A DNA stretch of 64,000 nucleotides from assembly GCA_015039465.1 (NCBI GenBank), contig MU130382.1:1104489-1168488 (forward strand), read 5' to 3'. This stretch comes from Phlegmacium glaucopus. Taxonomy: Eukaryota; Basidiomycota; Agaricomycetes; Agaricales; Cortinariaceae. The notes beneath the pieces were generated by a model, which saw nothing but the letters and a program-made list of their open reading frames with translations, had not been told where the DNA came from and did no database searches. Each line of letters begins with the position of its first letter. Within the stretch, counting starts at the first letter, position 1. Shown piece by piece: positions 11,557 to 22,135 of the stretch. Position numbers and translations under genes: made by a program.

Positions 11557-12305
11557 TGTTGGAATTTGAGGGTGATGTCATTGTTTATTGCTGTTGTTAT
11601 GTACCATACATTACATGCCCATTCATTGTTGTTCCTTCTTCTCTCTTTTCACCACTACGTTGTGGGCAATACACACTTGTTTGAGGTCTTTACACTCCCC
11701 CAAGGAATCCGACAGAGTCCGAGCAGATCCAAGCAGATCCAAGCAGAGTCTGAGTGAGTCCGAGCACTTTTTGAGTGTATTTGAGTGTATTCCAAGCAGA
11801 ATTTTCTCAGAATCCGCTCGGACTGCTCGGACTTGCTCGGACTCCGCTCGGACTGCTCGGACTTGCTCGGACTCCGCTTGGACTGCTCGGACTCACTCGG
11901 ACTCGCTCAGACTGGAACCTATATACCTCCCCAACCTTATCAAAACCCTAACAAAACCTTAAAAAAACCTTAAAAAAACCTTAACAAAACCTTAACAAAC
12001 TATATACCTCCCTGACCTTAACAAAAACCTTAACACAACCTTAACAAAAAACCTTAACAAAACCTTAAAAAAACCTCAACAAAACCCTAACAAAACCTTA
12101 ACAAAACCTTAACAAAACCTTAACAGAAGTATTTTCCCAGCCAATTTGTGTCTTATTTGCTTGGATCCACTCAGAATATGCTTGGACTCCTCGGAATCTG
12201 CTCGGAATCTGCTTGGACTCCTCGGAATCCACTCAGAATTTGCTCGGACTCCTCGGAATCCCTGGGGGACTGTAAATTACTGACTCGTTTTCTTGAACTT
12301 GAACA
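11557..12305 (+). repeat. Left LTR of the TR-GAG element, MITE-interrupted
   Basis: Sequence 11557-11683 plus 12284-12305 corresponds to the 141-bp right LTR at 13540-13680. The gap is the family-A MITE. The intact right LTR therefore shows the empty site (CTTGTTTT). Confidence 0.85.
11684..12283. mobile_element. Family-A MITE inside the left LTR
   Basis: The 600-bp insert has ends AGGTCTTTACACTCCCCC and the complement of TCAGTAATTTACAGTCCCCC, with TCCGAGCAG/CTGCTCGGA arrays inside each end and a core of about 17 diverged CCTTAACAAAA units. Comparison with the intact right LTR (CTTGTTTT) gives the 8-bp duplicated site as CTTGTTTG on the left and CTCGTTTT on the right, each one mutation away. 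This fixes both borders and agrees with the 8-bp duplication of the copy at 3301. Confidence 0.8.
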
Positions 12306-12320
12306 GGTTATGGGCCCCAG
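12306..12320 (+). other. Primer binding site, half-tRNA-Met type
   Basis: GGTTATGGGCCCC directly follows the LTR terminus ...GAACA. It is complementary, apart from one base, to the anticodon stem-loop of eukaryotic initiator tRNA-Met (GGGGCTCATAACC), as in Copia/Pseudoviridae elements that prime from a cleaved tRNA. Confidence 0.65.
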
Positions 12321-12483
12321 ACACTAACTGCTCCTCAAATCAAGTAGTCCAACTCTTCCTTACCTCTGCCTTGTCAATTCTTGTTGCCAATTCTTGTTGA
12401 CTTTGGTTGCCCTATTGTGTTGATTTCGGTCGCCCTTGTCTCATAACACTCTTGCACATTTTCGCGCCCTTACTCTATTTTCA

Positions 12484-13400
12484 ATGGCCAATCCCTCAGC
12501 TATCCCTAAACTCAAAACACATCCTTCTTCTCGAAGGTACTGCCAATGCCCTAGGATGGTTCCGATCGATGATGCAAACCCTCAAGGCTGAAGGTGTATG
12601 GGGACACATTGAAGGGGTGGAGAACGACCTCACAGCTGTCTGGCAAGCTTCACACCCACCTCCTCTCACAGCTTTATCTACCAATCCCCAACGACAAGCT
12701 TCCAGTATGTGGTGGATCAAGGATGCTGGTGCACTCAGTATCATTGATTGTCGTCTCAATCCCGTCACTCAGAGCCTCATGCCTGTCGGCGATGATGTTA
12801 CCTCTCGCATGGTCTGGAATAAGCTCAAGTCCATGTACAGCTGTGTTGATGTCCATGCCCAATTTGATCTTTGTGATCGTCTCGCTGCCAATACTCTTCA
12901 GAACCCACCAGACTACATCCGTTTCCTAGGTGAATTCAACACCTGCCGTTCATGTCCTTGCCACCATGTGTGCACCTCTCACTGAGATTGAGTCTATCCA
13001 CACTCTTATGCGTCAACTCCCTCATAATACAACCTGGCCTCTTTTTAAACAGTCTATATCACACTTTGCCCAAACATGGAGCGAAATTGAAGATACACAT
13101 GATCCCCCTTCCCCACCTAATACACTTTATACAAAGGTCATCACTTGTCTTGAACAAGAATGTATAACACTTCAAAGTCATGCCAAACCTGGACCTGCGA
13201 CGGAGTATGTGAACCTTGCCATCAAGAAAACCTCTCATAATCCCTTGGGTGTTGTCTGCACCAATTGTGGTCTTGACAATCATGACTACAATCACTGTTG
13301 GAAGAAGGGAGATGGCGCACACAGGCAGTGGCCTGGTGGCCCAAATGATCCCAAGGCTGCTCTGGGCATGACCGCTTATCTTGGAGACCTCTCCTGTTAG
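12484..13400 (+). pseudogene. Copia-type gag of the TR-GAG element, frameshifted
   Basis: The ATG at 12484 opens a frame starting MANPSAIPKL. It must shift near 12515 to continue as the gag core (LGWFRSMMQTLKAEGVWGHI ... MVWNKLKSMYS), and shift again near 12935 to continue to the C-terminal part, which holds one zinc knuckle CTNCGLDNHDYNHC (Cx2Cx4Hx4C) and ends at 13400. The order (RNA-binding UBN2-like gag followed by CCHC) is that of Copia capsid proteins. At least two frameshifts mean this copy cannot make a full Gag. A small spliced intron at the second break was considered but no good consensus was seen. Confidence 0.7.
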
Positions 13401-13539
13401 ATCCTTCTTATTCCATCTTTCATTCTTGCATCACATTCATAGTGTTACCCTCCACATTTCTTTATTTTTTTTTGTATCCTTCCTTTGACCTCTCTTCCCT
13501 TTTCATCTCACTCCCTCTGGTTAGCTCATTGAGGGGGGC

Positions 13540-13680
13540 TGTTGGAATTCAAGGGCAATGTCATTGTTTATTGCTGTTGTTATGTACCATACATTACATG
13601 CCCGTTCATTGTTGTTCCTTCTTCTCTCTTTTCACCACTACGTTGTGGGCAATACACACTTGTTTTCTTGAACTTGAACA
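13540..13680 (+). repeat. Right LTR of the TR-GAG element (141 bp, intact)
   Basis: TG...CA termini, preceded by the polypurine tract at 13531-13538 and followed by the AGACC target duplication. The first 125 nt are almost identical to the left LTR, so the insertion is not very old. Confidence 0.85.
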
Positions 13681-13757
13681 AGACCCACCAAAAGTATCCT
13701 CAAATACCCAAATTTGTGGACACCACCCATCAGGAGCTTCCCAGGGCCTTGACAAAC

Positions 13758-14072
13758 CCAAAAAATTAAACATTATTCTCAAGCTCGACAGTATGAACAT
13801 GCAGAGAAGCCAGAGACAACCCCTGCAGCTGACAGACACCCTCTGAGCCCCATGCTTAATTCAACCCCACAACTTCCCAGTCCATTCAAAGCCCATTCAG
13901 CACACCCTACCATTGAAAAAATGCACATAATAATTCCATGACAACATCATGTCCTCCACAAAAATGCCTATAGCTTGAACAACTTTCCCATCTCGAGGCT
14001 TCTGATCAGGAGGCATAAGAGACATGAAGGAAAATGTGTGCAGTGCTGGGGACCATGTTTTCCATCCCATTT
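13758..14072. other. Host spacer between two MITEs
   Basis: About 315 bp with no recognisable gene or repeat; it looks like unconstrained sequence between insertions. Confidence 0.3.
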
Positions 14073-14617
14073 AGTGTTGCCAAAGTTCAGTTCTGAACTG
14101 ACTCACTGAACCTGAACTGACTGAACTGAACTGAACTGAACTGAACTGCTGAACTGCTAGGTCCTGGAAGGGTGAGAAATTCCCATATATTGGTCTATGT
14201 TTCCTGGAAATTAGTTCTTCAGTGATGTACAAATGATTTGGAAGTTCTTTTGGGACTGAAACAATCACTGAGGAAGGAGATAATGGCCAGGCTTGGTATA
14301 TGATGTGATTATGTCATATATTAGCATATCCATTTTGGAACATAATTACAAATCAGTGGTGTTATATATCCTCAAGGGGTCCTGAGATCATATATGAGTA
14401 GAAATTGAGTGCCTAAGCCTAAGGATGGTCCTTGGACCATAAAATTCCCAATAATAGGTAAAACATAAAATTTATAACAGTTCTTCAGTTCAGTTCAGTT
14501 CAAACCAGTTCTTTAACAGTTCAGTTCAGTTCAGAAAAAACTTAGTCAGTTCAGTTCTCAGTTCAGCAAAAGATGCTACTGAACTGAACTGAACTGAACT
14601 TTGGCATCACTAAGGAT
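14073..14617. mobile_element. Family-B hAT-like MITE (GTTCA repeats)
   Basis: The left end AGTGTTGCCAAAGTTCAGTTC and the right end, complement of TTAGTGATGCCAAAGTTCAG, form inverted repeats that continue into (CTGAA)n/(TTCAG)n tracts. The exact 8-mer TCCCATTT occurs at 14065-14072 and 14618-14625, consistent with an hAT duplication, although this border leaves a few unpaired bases at the right end. No coding capacity. Confidence 0.65.
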
Positions 14618-14625
14618 TCCCATTT

Positions 14626-15112
14626 CTTTTCACTCCAGCAACCTCTAAAAATGAGAAAAAATGGTTCTTGGATAGATGTTATGTTATAGATGATAATATG
14701 TCTAATAAGTAGCACTCAAAAGTCACTTAATTCAACAGTATAAATTCAAGACCAAAAACTTGACACTGCCCCGATGAAACTGGTACCTTGTTATAAGCGT
14801 GAGAGGGGATTAGGTTGAGCCTAATGTGAGGTCCATCCACATAATCCACATTCATTCAAAGAGTGAGTCCCAAAAACTTTGTCACTGCACCCATGGCACA
14901 TTTCTGAATGTTTTGTAGCCGTATCTGCATTATTTTTGCGGCTAATGCATACACCCTCATTATGATGGTCCATTGATGAAGCTGGTTGTTGGCACTCCTA
15001 GTAGACCTGAGTCGGATTTGCTAACGGTGGTGGCTAGAGGATCCCAACTGCTGTTAGTTTCAATTTCTTGTTCTGCTGATTTGACTCATGCTGCTTCAGG
15101 AGGCAAGATATC
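14626..15112. other. Spacer with no supported gene
   Basis: A plus-strand frame at 14973-15164 is too short and undistinguished to call a gene. No RNA gene or further repeat was recognised. Confidence 0.3.
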
Positions 15113-16636
15113 TTGGGTCAAACTACCACAAACAATGCCAACATTTCAAGAACACTTCCTATGAATCCTATCTTAACTTGTGGAATTGTGGAGCTCACCC
15201 CACGTTCTAAGACTACAAGGCTTGTCGAAGAACGTGATATTACCGCTTGGCACTCTTATCCAGATCAACTCATTGGCAAAGGGTTCATCTCTGGTGAGGT
15301 GGTCTTCAGGGTCTTCGTTGTCATGGACTATGCACATCAGTAAATTTGGGGTCCGCTTACCAGCACCGGACAGCACTGGGCAGCGCCATAGTGCCATAGT
15401 AAAGGGTCCTTTATTTACAGCGCTGTCAAGCATCACGGTCACACTATGGAATGATATATATTTACTATACAGTGCTATATAGGGTAGGGTTAATATTACT
15501 ATTATTACAATATACTTTGGTCAATCTGAGGCTAGAAAGCTATGTTCATGCAAGGATAAGGAAATTTAATATGTATAAATCATATTCAACTATCTACACA
15601 GAGTCTGAGTCATATGTACTACTCTAACTATCAATAGTAGGTTCATCATCTGCTGTTGTGTGTCGAAAACAGGCAGAGGTGGTTGGAGTGTTGAAACAGC
15701 CTGAAATGAGCCCCTCACATTCCATTTGGATGGGGAGGAGGGGCTGGGTAGTTGAGGTTGTTGAAACTGTAGCTAAAAGTAGAAAATTGTTAGTTTTAAA
15801 AAAAGTAGTAAGAAATTCGAAGAACTCACCTCAGCCGCCAGTGCTCAGCGCTCGTTGTTGTTTCGTACCTCCTGGGGCTAAGAAGCAGGTATATGATGTG
15901 TTGTTTGTGTTGCTGACAGTCATGGTAACGTGCCGAAAACGGGTGGATATCAAATGTACCGAAGTGAACCTATTTCGATGGGAGGAGTTGAGAAGTGATG
16001 AAGGTGTAGTGATGAAGTTGTAGCTACTAGCTAAGAGTGAGCATCTAGCATTGTCAGTGGTAGAACCTAAGCAGTATTATTAATTAGTTAAAAAACAAAA
16101 AAAAAGGAATGAAACAGGCTCAACATGCAACACCAGAGTGTACATGGCAGTGGTTGAGAGCAAGATAGACAAATGTGGCAACAGATGCGTGGTGACAAAG
16201 TCGGAGTAACAAAAAAAAATTCCCAAATATGTAAGATCAACTTTGCGCATGGACTTTGTTTAGGGTTGGTTTATTTAACTTAGATGAAAAATCTAATGTG
16301 ACATGGTGACAAAGCTATGCCAGTGTGATAGAGTGACGACAGGTGACGACACACTGCTGGACAGTGCTGGTGTGCGTCACATGGATGCTATGAGATGCTA
16401 TGGAACTATAAGTATCGTGATGTGACTATATGATACTATGGGAAATTATAACTTTGTGTGACGTGACTATGACAAGCTATGGGAAAATCCTGAATTTGCT
16501 GATGCAGTGAAACATGTCAAGGGTGCTCAATATGATGTGGTGTACGAGGATAGTGGCATGGACGAAATTCATGTTATTGACCTTGATACATTGCTAGAGA
16601 TGGTCACTGGGGCAGAGTTAATTATGAATATGTAGC
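15113..16636 (+). pseudogene. Unknown coding remnant split by an inverted-repeat element
   Basis: Upstream of the insertion a frame carries VEERDITAWHSYPDQLIGKG and continues to the element edge at about 15335. Directly downstream a frame resumes with DAVKHVKGAQYDVVYEDSGM, HVIDLDTLLEMVTGAEL and a TAG near 16636. Both halves have protein-like composition, and the family-F element lies exactly between them. No domain is recognised, so whether this was a host gene or a transposon gene cannot be said. Confidence 0.35.
15336..16505. mobile_element. Family-F inverted-repeat element
   Basis: The left end CATCAGTAAATTTGGGGTCC and the right end (complement of CATCAGCAAATTCAGGATTT) are inverted repeats. 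Inside both lie CCGGACAGCACTG / CTGGACAGTGCTG and CATAGTGCCATAG / CTATGGAACTATA words. A related fragment lies at 43278-43385. No clean target duplication was found. The interior frame at 15658-16023 shows no known domain. Confidence 0.55.
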
Positions 16637-16881
16637 CCAATCAATGCAGCACAACACTCAGTTGCTACCACTTCTTGTTCCAATGTTTTTTCTTTCAGTT
16701 TTTTACACAATTCCAATTATAATATAATGCCTGTCATCTTTTCTTCATATGGTCTGACCTTCAGGGGTTGCGTTTATGATGCCAGCGCAAAGGAGAGGGG
16801 AGTGGCAAGGTTTGTCATGGTGCTCTGGCGTCTTGGCACTTGTCGAGCCTATCTTGAATCACGATTAGCCATGCCCGTGTT

Positions 16882-17427
16882 TAGTGATGGGCAGGGGTTT
16901 GGGAAACCCCTGGGGTACAAGGGTAAGGGTAAGGAGGGTCAGGGTCAGGGTACAGATTTTTTGACCCTTGAAAAACCCTTACCCTTCTGGAGGGGTCAGG
17001 GAATTTTTGGGAATTTTTATTTCTCTGATATCAGAGTGATCTAACTGTTGTGTATCTATAAAATTGACTTTAAATCAGAGAAAAAGCAATCTAAAGAGGC
17101 CTCACTGCTTTCACAACAATCAGTAGCTTAAAATACTAGTCAAACCCTCTCTATTTCATTTAAAATCTATTGCTAAACACCTTTAACACCCTGAACATGT
17201 TTTAAATAATAGCTACTTTGAAGGCTCCTTTGGATTACAAAGCTTGAGGAAGGATTTGGACCAAACCCTTGCACTAAACCCTGCTGGGGTTTCTTACCCT
17301 CCAACCCCTCAGAAACCCTTACCCTTACCCTCCAAAACCCTTACCCTCAGCCAAGGGTAAGGGTTTTCGGAGGGTAAGGGTAAGGGTCAGCCTAATTCCA
17401 CCCCGGGGTTACCCTTGACCATCACTA
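16882..17427. mobile_element. Family-C hAT-like MITE with perfect 8-bp duplication
   Basis: The element begins TAGTGATGGGCAGGGGTT and ends AACCCTTGACCATCACTA-like (GGTTACCCTTGACCATCACTA). It is flanked by the exact 8-bp repeat CCCGTGTT (16874-16881, 17428-17435). The subterminal regions are built from GGGTAAGGGT and ACCCTTACCC units, giving a near telomere-like composition. At 546 bp with no open frame it is non-autonomous. Confidence 0.9.
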
Positions 17428-17435
17428 CCCGTGTT

Positions 17436-17700
17436 TCATGCCAATGATCTTGCGCTGCAAGGGAACAAGACAACAAAGATGGATCATATTCTATGGCCTT
17501 CCCCTATGTGAGGTTTCGCTTGGGAACGACATGGCAATCTGATATGCAATCATCGCAACGAGGCATTTGTCATCGTTTAGGCCAGGTATCGAACTATAAA
17601 TCTAGGTCAATCCAAGCCATTATGTTTTGGAGGATGGCGAGGCAAGTGCTAAGGCGACAGTTTGGTGGATTGAAGTGTTCTGCAGAGTTGTGAAAAGCGC
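17436..17700 (-). pseudogene. Small NACHT-gene relic, second copy
   Basis: The segment 17640-17700 repeats, with substitutions, the sequence at 18695-18775 (GCAAGTGC...TTTGGTGGAT, GCAGAGTTGTGAAAA). On the minus strand it corresponds to the HNSAE(R/H)F(D/N)PP entry of a NACHT protein. Upstream sequence to 17436 holds no other recognisable gene. Confidence 0.4.
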
Positions 17701-17883
17701 CTTGAGTGACCAACTCAAAGAGAAAATCAAAGCCTGAACATTTGAACAGAAACGCATGAATTTTGATTCAGAATAGGAGAATACGGTAAAGTTTACTCAC
17801 CAGGACGCTTCTGGACGTCAAAAGAATGTTCCTCCCTTAAGACATAAGCTAGACTGGGTGAACATAGGAGGGGATATGAGGAC

Positions 17884-18060
17884 TTGCAACAGTGGTTGTC
17901 AAACATAATTGCATCTCATCAAGTAGCTGCACTTTCATGCACAACCAACACTGATTGCTCGAGTTTGACCTGCACAGGAAAACATTGTGAGCCAGCATTT
18001 TGCTTGGCTGGGATCTGTCATCCCCCCAAGTGCATGACCGGAGCTGCATCTTGCCCAGTA
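17884..18060 (+). CDS. Possible exon of a small cysteine-rich protein
   Basis: The plus-strand frame contains 10 cysteines in about 45 residues (CTTNTDCSSLTCTGKHC, then FCLAGICHPPKC and ASCP). It is followed immediately by a good intron donor, GTAAGT, at about 18059. Neither a signal peptide nor the next exon was identified. The spacing suggests a disulphide-rich secreted domain, but no family is recognised and the surroundings are relic-rich, so it may be a fragment. Confidence 0.3.
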
Positions 18061-18439
18061 AGTGATGTTTTCATGGTATTAGATGAGTGAATTTATTAAC
18101 AATCTGCTCTCAGTGAACAAGAATGAAATAAGAGAGATGAACAGACAGGAAGGAAAGAGGAAGTAAGGGCAACAGGAGTATGTCAGATTGGATAGTTGGA
18201 TTCATGAATTTTGTAGCAAGAATAGCAAAGCAGGGACTAGTGATGACTTTGAAAAGATGGACGATTGGGACAGTTAGTTCTGGGTATAGTAGTAAGCCCA
18301 GCACTCAGAATGTGACACCGAAATTCTGGACAGAAGATAAGATGTGTTTGTAGAGATTATCAAGTTCTGTGGATGGGGCTTCGTCTTCGACACATTTGAG
18401 ATCCAGTATCGCGTTAAGCCAATCTGTAGGTCGATGTCG

Positions 18440-18790
18440 ATGAGAGTCTACATATTTGATAACGGTAAACGCATAGATAGATTGACCCGATGATTGTCAC
18501 TTTGATCGAAGGCCACGGTCTTGAATATGAAGTTTCAATGGATGGTTATCACGTATTTCCCTGAATCGGATAGAAATAAATTCTCTCATGTCGACGTCTG
18601 GAAGATAGCTATGGTCCAAAGGGATACTAAGCAAGCTGTTTTGGAATTGGTCGTCCTGGAAAGAGGCTTGAATGTGATGTTCCGCACGACTAGCGGACAG
18701 GATGAGGCAAGTGCCAGGGTGACATTTTGGTGGATCGAAGCGTTCGGCAGAGTTGTGAAAAAAGCGACTCAAAGAGTTGAACACAAACGC
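18440..18790 (-). pseudogene. NACHT-NTPase relic with the ATPase core deleted
   Basis: The minus strand reads ...HNSAERFDPPKCHPGT, the motif just before the NACHT P-loop in mushroom NACHT proteins, and then continues in the same frame into SRAEHHIQASF and LDHSYLPDVDMREFISIRF, which belong after the NACHT sensor region. The roughly 150 residues that should lie between (Walker A, Walker B) are absent, so this is an internal-deletion pseudogene. Agaricomycete genomes carry many such NLR-like genes involved in non-self recognition. The assignment rests on remembered motif order. Confidence 0.6.
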
Positions 18791-18976
18791 ACGGATTTGA
18801 TTCAGAATAGGAGAATATGGTGGACGCTTCTGGCCATGAACATGATATCCTCCCTAGATGTCAAAATATCTGGCGTGATTTTTAAACACTATACTTCCGG
18901 ATCATGTGATTTGTGCAATCACATGACCTAATAATTTACAGGAGCGGCCCCGGTAAACAATTTGATTCACGACAAG

Positions 18977-21748
18977 ATGGACCCGCACTCGAGGCTTTCT
19001 CAATTCAACCATCGTGTTACAAAGGCCGGTCCTCAGTCTAGGAACATTGAATTGATCCCATCACCAAAAGATTCGTTCAAAATGCCATCTCGAAAATCAT
19101 CCACATCCACAAAAGCTGACATTCATCGACCCATTGCCACAAATTCGCGCGTAAAACAAGACGAGATGTTTAAAAGAGACATGTATCTCTCCTTTGTATC
19201 AAATTCCCTCCAACAAAAGACCAATGTGCGTCTTTTTCTCGATATTCCTCTACTGCACGTACCTTACCTTAGAAATAGGGCTCATCAGACAGCTTCGACA
19301 AGCTCGTAGGACAATTCACCACGTTCTCCTCAAATCCAAAGTCTTCTCGTACTTCTAATGCACAATCCTCACAACAAGTTGATATGGCTCAAATACGTCT
19401 CTGGATCCTTGCTCTCTCTCACGTTGTATCACGTCTCGAACGCACACATGCTTCTCTCGTACATGCTATCGTTGACATGCCATGGACCACGTTAGATAAT
19501 GCCACTGTAAAATCATACACCGTCTTTATTGGTATGCTCCTTAGTGCTAGGCCCGAATACCTCTCCTTGGTGCTAGCGAAGATTGCCCAAGGTTTCACGT
19601 ATCGTGCGCCATTTCCCCCCAACCTCTCGTCTACCAATCGCTAACATTGATTTAAGAATCGTGTCTACAAGCTCTCGACACTAGCTTACCAGAATCATCA
19701 ACCGCCCCCGTCACACGCAGACTAATCTACGACCGTCTACATTACCTTCTTCGACATATTCTCTCCCTTATACCAACATTACCATCTACCCTACAAGCTT
19801 TCCTTATAAGGCATTTTCCACATAAACGACAGAACCAGGTGGCGCAAACAACTTACATACGCAATTTATTGAAGGTTTCGAGTTATTGCCCAGAACTTGA
19901 AGACAAAATATTAGCAACTATCGTAGACAGAGCGATTCAAATGGATGTGAGTCTCTTCATGTCAGTGGTCTGTAGCAAACTGATCCTTTCTTCCAGGTTG
20001 AGATCCAAATAGAACTTGAAGAACTTGAAGAGGACGAAAGCGTAGAAGACCATGACATATTTGAACTTGATCCCTTCGATGTCATCGTCGGGCAGGAAGG
20101 AGACTCCCTTTCTGATGACGAAGACTCTGACGAGGATGATGATGACGGAGATAATTTTAGTGACCTCTCGTCCGACGCTGGAGATATGGATGGCGATGGC
20201 GTTCATGTCGAAGTCCCCACGAATATTAAACATATTCAAGATATGGTCAAGAAGTTGGACGCAATTCTTACCCTCCTTTTTCAGCATTTTCAACGGACGT
20301 ATGAAGCATTTTCAGCTTCGAACTCGTCTGTTAGTTTTGGATCCCCGTCACCGCTAGAGCTACTACCACTTCCCCCTCTCTCGCCTGCTACCCCTAGTCT
20401 GTCCGTTCCACCCATGCCTTTCATGTCTTTCGACACATCTTCGACCCCACTAGCCGCCCCCGTTGTCATCTCCATGCCAACACCACAATCCCAACAAACT
20501 ACAAAGGCACCTATACCCCACACCGAACAGTACTTCCGTGTCCAGTTCCAATCCCTCCTCTCTATCTTTGACCGGATCATCCTCCGCACTTTCAAGTCGC
20601 GCTATACGCAATTCCTCATCTTTTGGTATACCTCTCTCGACCCCGAATTTGCAGACATCTTCCAGGGCATGCTTGTTGATAGGGCTCTCTTAGGAGCAGA
20701 TCCACAACGTTATGGTGAATCGACAACCACAGAAGATGAACACTCAGCAATGGCAAATGCACATATGATCACTCCAGAGTTGACTAGGGCCGCAGCGGCT
20801 TCTTATATCGGCAGTTTTGTCAGTCGAGCCACATTTGTGGATCGTGAAGGTGTGCGACGTGTGGTGGGCGTATTATGCGAATTCCTCAATGCGCGTTTGG
20901 AGTGTGTTGAGCAGGTGCTAAGAGCTGGGCAGGCTACTTCGGGGGCTGCTGGGGCTTTTTCGGCACAAGGACAACACACAGTTTTTTATGCGGTAGCGCA
21001 AGCTGTGTTTTTGATTTTTTGCTTTCGATGGCGCGACTTAGTGGATGATGATATGGGAGATGATGACGATGAACCGAGGTTGTATTTGGATTCCAGTGGG
21101 ATGATTGGAAGAAGGATCAGGAAACCAATTAACAGCAGTAAAGATAAATGGATGCCTGAGCTTGGCGTATTGAAGAGAGTCGTGGTGTCTGTGTTGAATC
21201 CCCTCAAGGTAAAACTTTTTTCGACTCTATTCTCAGAGCACTTTGGGTTGACCTAATTTCTTTTTCTAAAATATTGCTAGGTGTGTTCAACAAATGTAGT
21301 CATGCAATTCGCCCGTGTGGCACATGCGACAGATTTTATCTACTGTTATACAATCCTCGAGACAAACAAACGTGCAGAACACGGCAGAAGTGGTACTGCT
21401 CACGTTTCTCCTCCACACCATCGACAATCTGGTGCCTCAACGACAATAACGATGACCACGAAAATCAATCCATCAATGTTTGTTTTACCTGTCCATGCAG
21501 AGTTAAATACCTTTTTCCCATTCGATCCCTACCGTCTCCCAAAATCAAATGCATTCATACAGGCGGTGTATAGAGAATGGTCTTCAGTTGCTATCGAAGA
21601 TGAAGACGAGGATGATGAGGAGGATCCTGATAGAGAGGAGAGAGGCGAGTCAGATGATGGTACAAGTTCAAGATACCTTGATATTCCGAGAGAAAATGAT
21701 GTCGGCCTTGGAGAGTCTCTGGGTGCTATGAGCATCAGTCCTCTCTGA
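18977..21748 (+). CDS. RRN3: RRN3, RNA polymerase I initiation factor (TIF-IA)
   Basis: Five exons join in phase: 18977-19225, 19279-19603, 19657-19946, 19997-21208, 21281-21748, giving 847 residues. Introns of 50-72 nt have GTGCGT, GTGAGT or GTAAAA donors and CAG/TAG acceptors. RRN3 binds initiation-competent Pol I and recruits it to rDNA promoters in the nucleolus. HEAT-like helices run through exons 1-4 (YLSFVSNSLQ, VLAKIAQGFTYQSCLQALD, RRLIYDRLHYLLRHIL). An acidic serine-rich loop is near residues 285-330 and a Pro/Ser insert near 380-430, then the conserved FYAVAQAVFLIFCFRW block and a C-terminal NTFFPFDPYRLP motif. It is longer than the yeast protein mainly through the acidic and proline inserts. 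The ATG at 18977 was chosen as the first in frame. Confidence 0.95.
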
Positions 21749-22135
21749 TGGTTGTCTATTCCTTGTTGGATATGCATAATAAGTTACACATATCTGGTCG
21801 TTATCTACTACTTTGATGCTGACTTGAAAAGATGGCAATGGTTAAACATACCCAAGTCGAGTTGATCAGAAGTTTGCAAGTGCTCATTTACCCGTGCTGG
21901 CGAATACATTATAAGTGTTTGTTCGGATGGCATAATTGATAAGTTACATTGTTGGATTGTAATAGTACCATTATGCTTTTTTTGAGCTTGAGTGTTCATC
22001 GAGAGATCGCTTTTTGGCTTACAGACCAAACCTCATATGAATGGCTTTTGTATATGCAGAGAATGAGGGTCAGATGCAGATCAATCCAAACAATTATAGC
22101 CCCTAAATATCTCTCCCAGTCCGATAAAGATACTG
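21749..22135. other. Convergent intergenic region RRN3/formin
   Basis: No gene seen. It holds the 3' ends of the two converging genes; no further element was recognised. Confidence 0.5.

Larger units (their letters stand above)
11557..13680 (+). mobile_element. TR-GAG-type LTR element (short LTRs, gag only)
   Basis: Two direct repeats, 11557-12305 (interrupted by a MITE) and 13540-13680 (141 bp, intact), start TGTTGGAATT and end TTGAACTTGAACA. They are flanked by a perfect 5-bp duplication, AGACC (11552-11556 and 13681-13685). After the left LTR comes GGTTATGGGCCCC, nearly complementary to the initiator tRNA-Met anticodon arm, the half-tRNA primer site of Copia-like elements. Before the right LTR is the purine tract GAGGGGGG. 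The interior holds only a gag-like region; protease, integrase and reverse transcriptase are absent. This matches the non-autonomous TR-GAG class and depends on a Copia partner for mobility. Confidence 0.85.
11221..13749. mobile_element. Family-E hAT-like MITE, split by a retroelement
   Basis: The ends are inverted repeats: AGGCCCTGGGAAGCTCCTGA at 11221 and its complement ending at 13749, followed inward by TGGTGTCC and CAAATT. It is flanked by a perfect 8-bp direct repeat TGACAAAC (11213-11220 and 13750-13757). Subtracting the LTR element and its 5-bp duplication leaves a MITE of about 400 bp with repeated 'CTCAAATACCCAAATTT' words and no coding capacity. The duplication size places it with hAT-type transposition. 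Confidence 0.8.
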
